Below, piece by piece: positions 62,041 through 64,000 of a stretch of 64,000 nucleotides of DNA (position 1 is the stretch's first letter; every line of letters starts with the position of its first letter). Below the pieces are notes generated by a model that worked only from the letters and a program-made list of their open reading frames with translations, was not told where the DNA came from and made no database searches. Position numbers and translations under genes: made by a program. Location: contig CAVNZM010000016.1 of the NCBI GenBank assembly GCA_963693365.1, positions 4,836,001 to 4,900,000 on the forward strand. Reading direction: 5' to 3'. This DNA is from Amoebidium appalachense (taxonomy: Eukaryota; Ichthyosporea).

Positions 62041-62299
62041 CTGTGTGCAAATGTGTGTGTGTGTGTGTGTGTGTGTGTGGAGGGGGGAGGGCGGGGGGAA
62101 AGGGGGGGGGAGGGGGGGGGGGGGGGGGGGAGGGGCGAGAGAGAGGGAGGTGGGGTGGGAAGGGGGGAGGGGGGGAGGGGGAGGGGGGGGAGGGGGGGAG
62201 TGTGTGTAGGGGGGCGCAAGAGAGAGAGAGAGAGAGTGTGTGTGTGCGTGCGTGCGTGCACGTGCGGAGGTGAGGGGGGAGGGGTGTGCGTGTGTGTGT

Positions 62300-62420
62300 T
62301 AGAATGCTTTATAGAGTACAAAATATACATTCATAACGGACAACACAATGCGAGTTGCAATTTTACACATAATTGGGATGCAAATTATTAGAGCTCAACC
62401 TCAGGGACACATTGATGCGG
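62300..62420 (-). repeat. dispersed element A, diverged copy upstream of LIM exon
   Basis: Contains tagagtacaaaatatacatt, cataacggacaacacaatgc and gagctcaacctcaggg in the same order as other copies. A shorter fragment lies at about 61220-61290 (attcataacggagaacagaa). Confidence 0.55.
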
Positions 62421-63584
62421 GCCCAATGATTCCGGGAAAGCTATTCTAAAAATTCTTGGGTCGGGTCAGACTAAAAGATCATGCATTTGAACCACCGAAT
62501 ACCGAGCAAAAGAGTGTTAAGATCGCTGATTGATTTGAAGCTCGACTGTATTATTCAATCGCAGAATCCAACCAATCAGAAAGTACTTTGCTATCATGAG
62601 CCACTCTTGTGTGAGCGAAAATGAGATGACGGCGGCGCCGCATTTGCTGACCCGCCCGAGACCATCTGATTGGTTGAAAGTGAAAGCAGGGGTAAATTCT
62701 AGGCTCTTTTCTCAGCAGAAGTAACAAGTTGAAAACACATCCAGAGGCATACATATTGCCTCACAAAAGTTCTTTTTCATCTCTTCTTTTATAAGGGACA
62801 AATTGAAGTAGTTTCACCCGATTGATTTGCATGAAATCGAATTTCTTCTTTCTACCATCTGATCATGCTTTGCAGACCGCCAAAACTGTGCTGGCTTGAG
62901 AGCCGCACAGCTCGCAGCGGTTCGTTGCCAAGGTTTTTAAAAGTCTGTTCCGTTACGCACGTGCCACGACCTAACCATGTTGGCAGGTTGGTTTTTAAAC
63001 GTCGTTAATGGGCAGAACAACCAATAAGTGATTGTCTTAAAGTAAAAATATATTGCCTGGCTCACAGTTAAGGCCACTTTTTCTTATTGGGCTGACTTTG
63101 TGCTTATATTCATGGTATTGAGATTAACGTTTACCCCCCCCCTCTACATAAAACTGTAGATCGTGTATCACAGAGTAAAACTAGAGATGATGGAAAAAAC
63201 AAAACAAGAAAGTACCCCAAAACAAAAGTGTAAGGAGTATGTTAATCTTAAAAAAATGGTTTGAAGCTATTTCTGTAATAATTTTATAATCTTTTTAGAG
63301 TTTTTCTCAAGAAACACGAACTCGCCTAGGAAAAGAAAATTTTAATGAGCGATGCAAAATGGCCCCATAACGAGATCAGCTTTCCCGGAATCATTTGGCC
63401 CGCATCAGTGTGGGAGTGCCCAAAGCATCCATGGTACCCGAGTTCGAACCGTTCGCCTTTCCGGGAGGCAGGAGGGCGGGGGGAGGGAGGGAGGGAGGGG
63501 GGGGGGGGGGGAGGGTAGACGGGCAGGTGTGTGTGTGTGGGGGGGGGGGGGGGGGGGGGGAGGGGGGAGGGGGAATAGACGGGC

Positions 63585-63619
<35 letters not shown>

Positions 63620-63666
63620 AAGGAGAGGGGGGGGGGGGGGGGGGGAGGGAGGGAGGGCGGGGGGAT

Positions 63667-63712
63667 AATTACCTCGGAACACAGAATACATATTTCAGTG
63701 TCTTGAGCCAGA
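63667..63712 (-). CDS. candidate small exon upstream of the LIM gene
   Basis: Between an AG at about 63713 (caactgcag) and a GTAATT donor at 63666 the minus strand stays open (for example SIWLKTLKYVFCVP). It lacks LIM zinc ligands, and its phase into exon 62040 cannot be verified. Nearby complex sequence (63,880-63,940) is also open. Assignment to the LIM gene is a guess. Confidence 0.15.
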
Positions 63713-63781
63713 TCGATTGAGCCTCTGCAGTTGCACACGTTAGATCTTGCACGGTGGGGTGGGGATGTGGGGCACAGGGGT

Positions 63782-63855
<74 letters not shown>

Positions 63856-63954
63856 GGCGGGAGGCGAGGGGGGGAGGGTCCGGAAACCAGATATAACCGA
63901 AACCGGTGTTGGTGGATTCGCCAACAAAGTACACATTCGTGCCAACCCCCCCCC

Positions 63955-63985
<31 letters not shown>

Positions 63986-64000
63986 ACAGAGAGAGAGAGA

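Larger units (their letters stand above)
62041..64000. other. 5' side of LIM gene: introns or upstream DNA
   Basis: G-rich and TG repeat (62,057-62,300), element A (62,300-62,420), then AT-rich normal-complexity DNA with CCAAT boxes at about 62,569 and 62,670. G-rich (63,478-63,665), TG (63,783-63,854) and C/CA/GA arrays run to the window end. No confident exon. Confidence 0.45.

Noticed and set aside
63440-63462. tRNA B-box-like gagttcgaaccgttcg
   Set aside because: No A box or cloverleaf around it; it corresponds to the gagtttcgacc block of element A.

Overview
The window is nuclear DNA of an intron-rich eukaryote. Genes are split into short exons (26 to 1,092 nt) with GT..AG borders. Introns and spacers are packed with simple sequence: CA/TG and GA/CT arrays, and runs of 15 to about 50 G or C. 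A LIM gene close to paxillin, a BTB/T1 (KCTD-type) gene, a 7TM protein and a probable THOC6 homologue suggest a unicellular relative of animals (for example an ichthyosporean-like holozoan). That placement is an inference from gene content and style. I see nothing prokaryotic, viral, organellar or CRISPR-like. All gene models were assembled by eye from splice signals and reading phase.

Layout. 1.2-8.7 kb, minus strand: exons of a WD40 protein, probably THOC6. 9.2-12.8 kb, plus: a complete four-exon ER protein of the disulfide-isomerase family with two thioredoxin domains and a C-terminal HRDEL. 14.9-17.0 kb, minus: a complete two-exon 7TM membrane protein. 21.2-26.2 kb, minus: a Ser-rich coiled-coil protein in four exons. 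26.2-31.2 kb: a probable divergent intergenic region. 31.2-53.4 kb, plus: a long series of small exons, modelled as a 349-residue protein with two C-terminal membrane segments (31.2-38.2 kb) followed by a polytopic membrane protein with about 12 segments (38.5-53.4 kb). They could instead be one gene. 55.6-56.6 kb, plus: an intronless BTB/T1 gene broken by three single-base frameshifts. 59.6-62.0 kb, minus: the 3' half of a paxillin-like LIM gene.

The most unusual content is in the introns. A dispersed element of about 150-290 bp recurs at least 17 times and, in every copy I found inside a gene, lies in the sense direction of the host gene. Many splice acceptors sit at the end of CA or TG arrays. 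Two tandem-repeat arrays appear to have grown out of an exon-intron junction. A 429-bp foldback element with terminal inverted repeats lies at 57.9-58.4 kb.

The genes look like unrelated housekeeping and membrane genes; nothing suggests a shared pathway or operon. Exons hidden between repeats are probably missing from the WD40, LIM and polytopic models.
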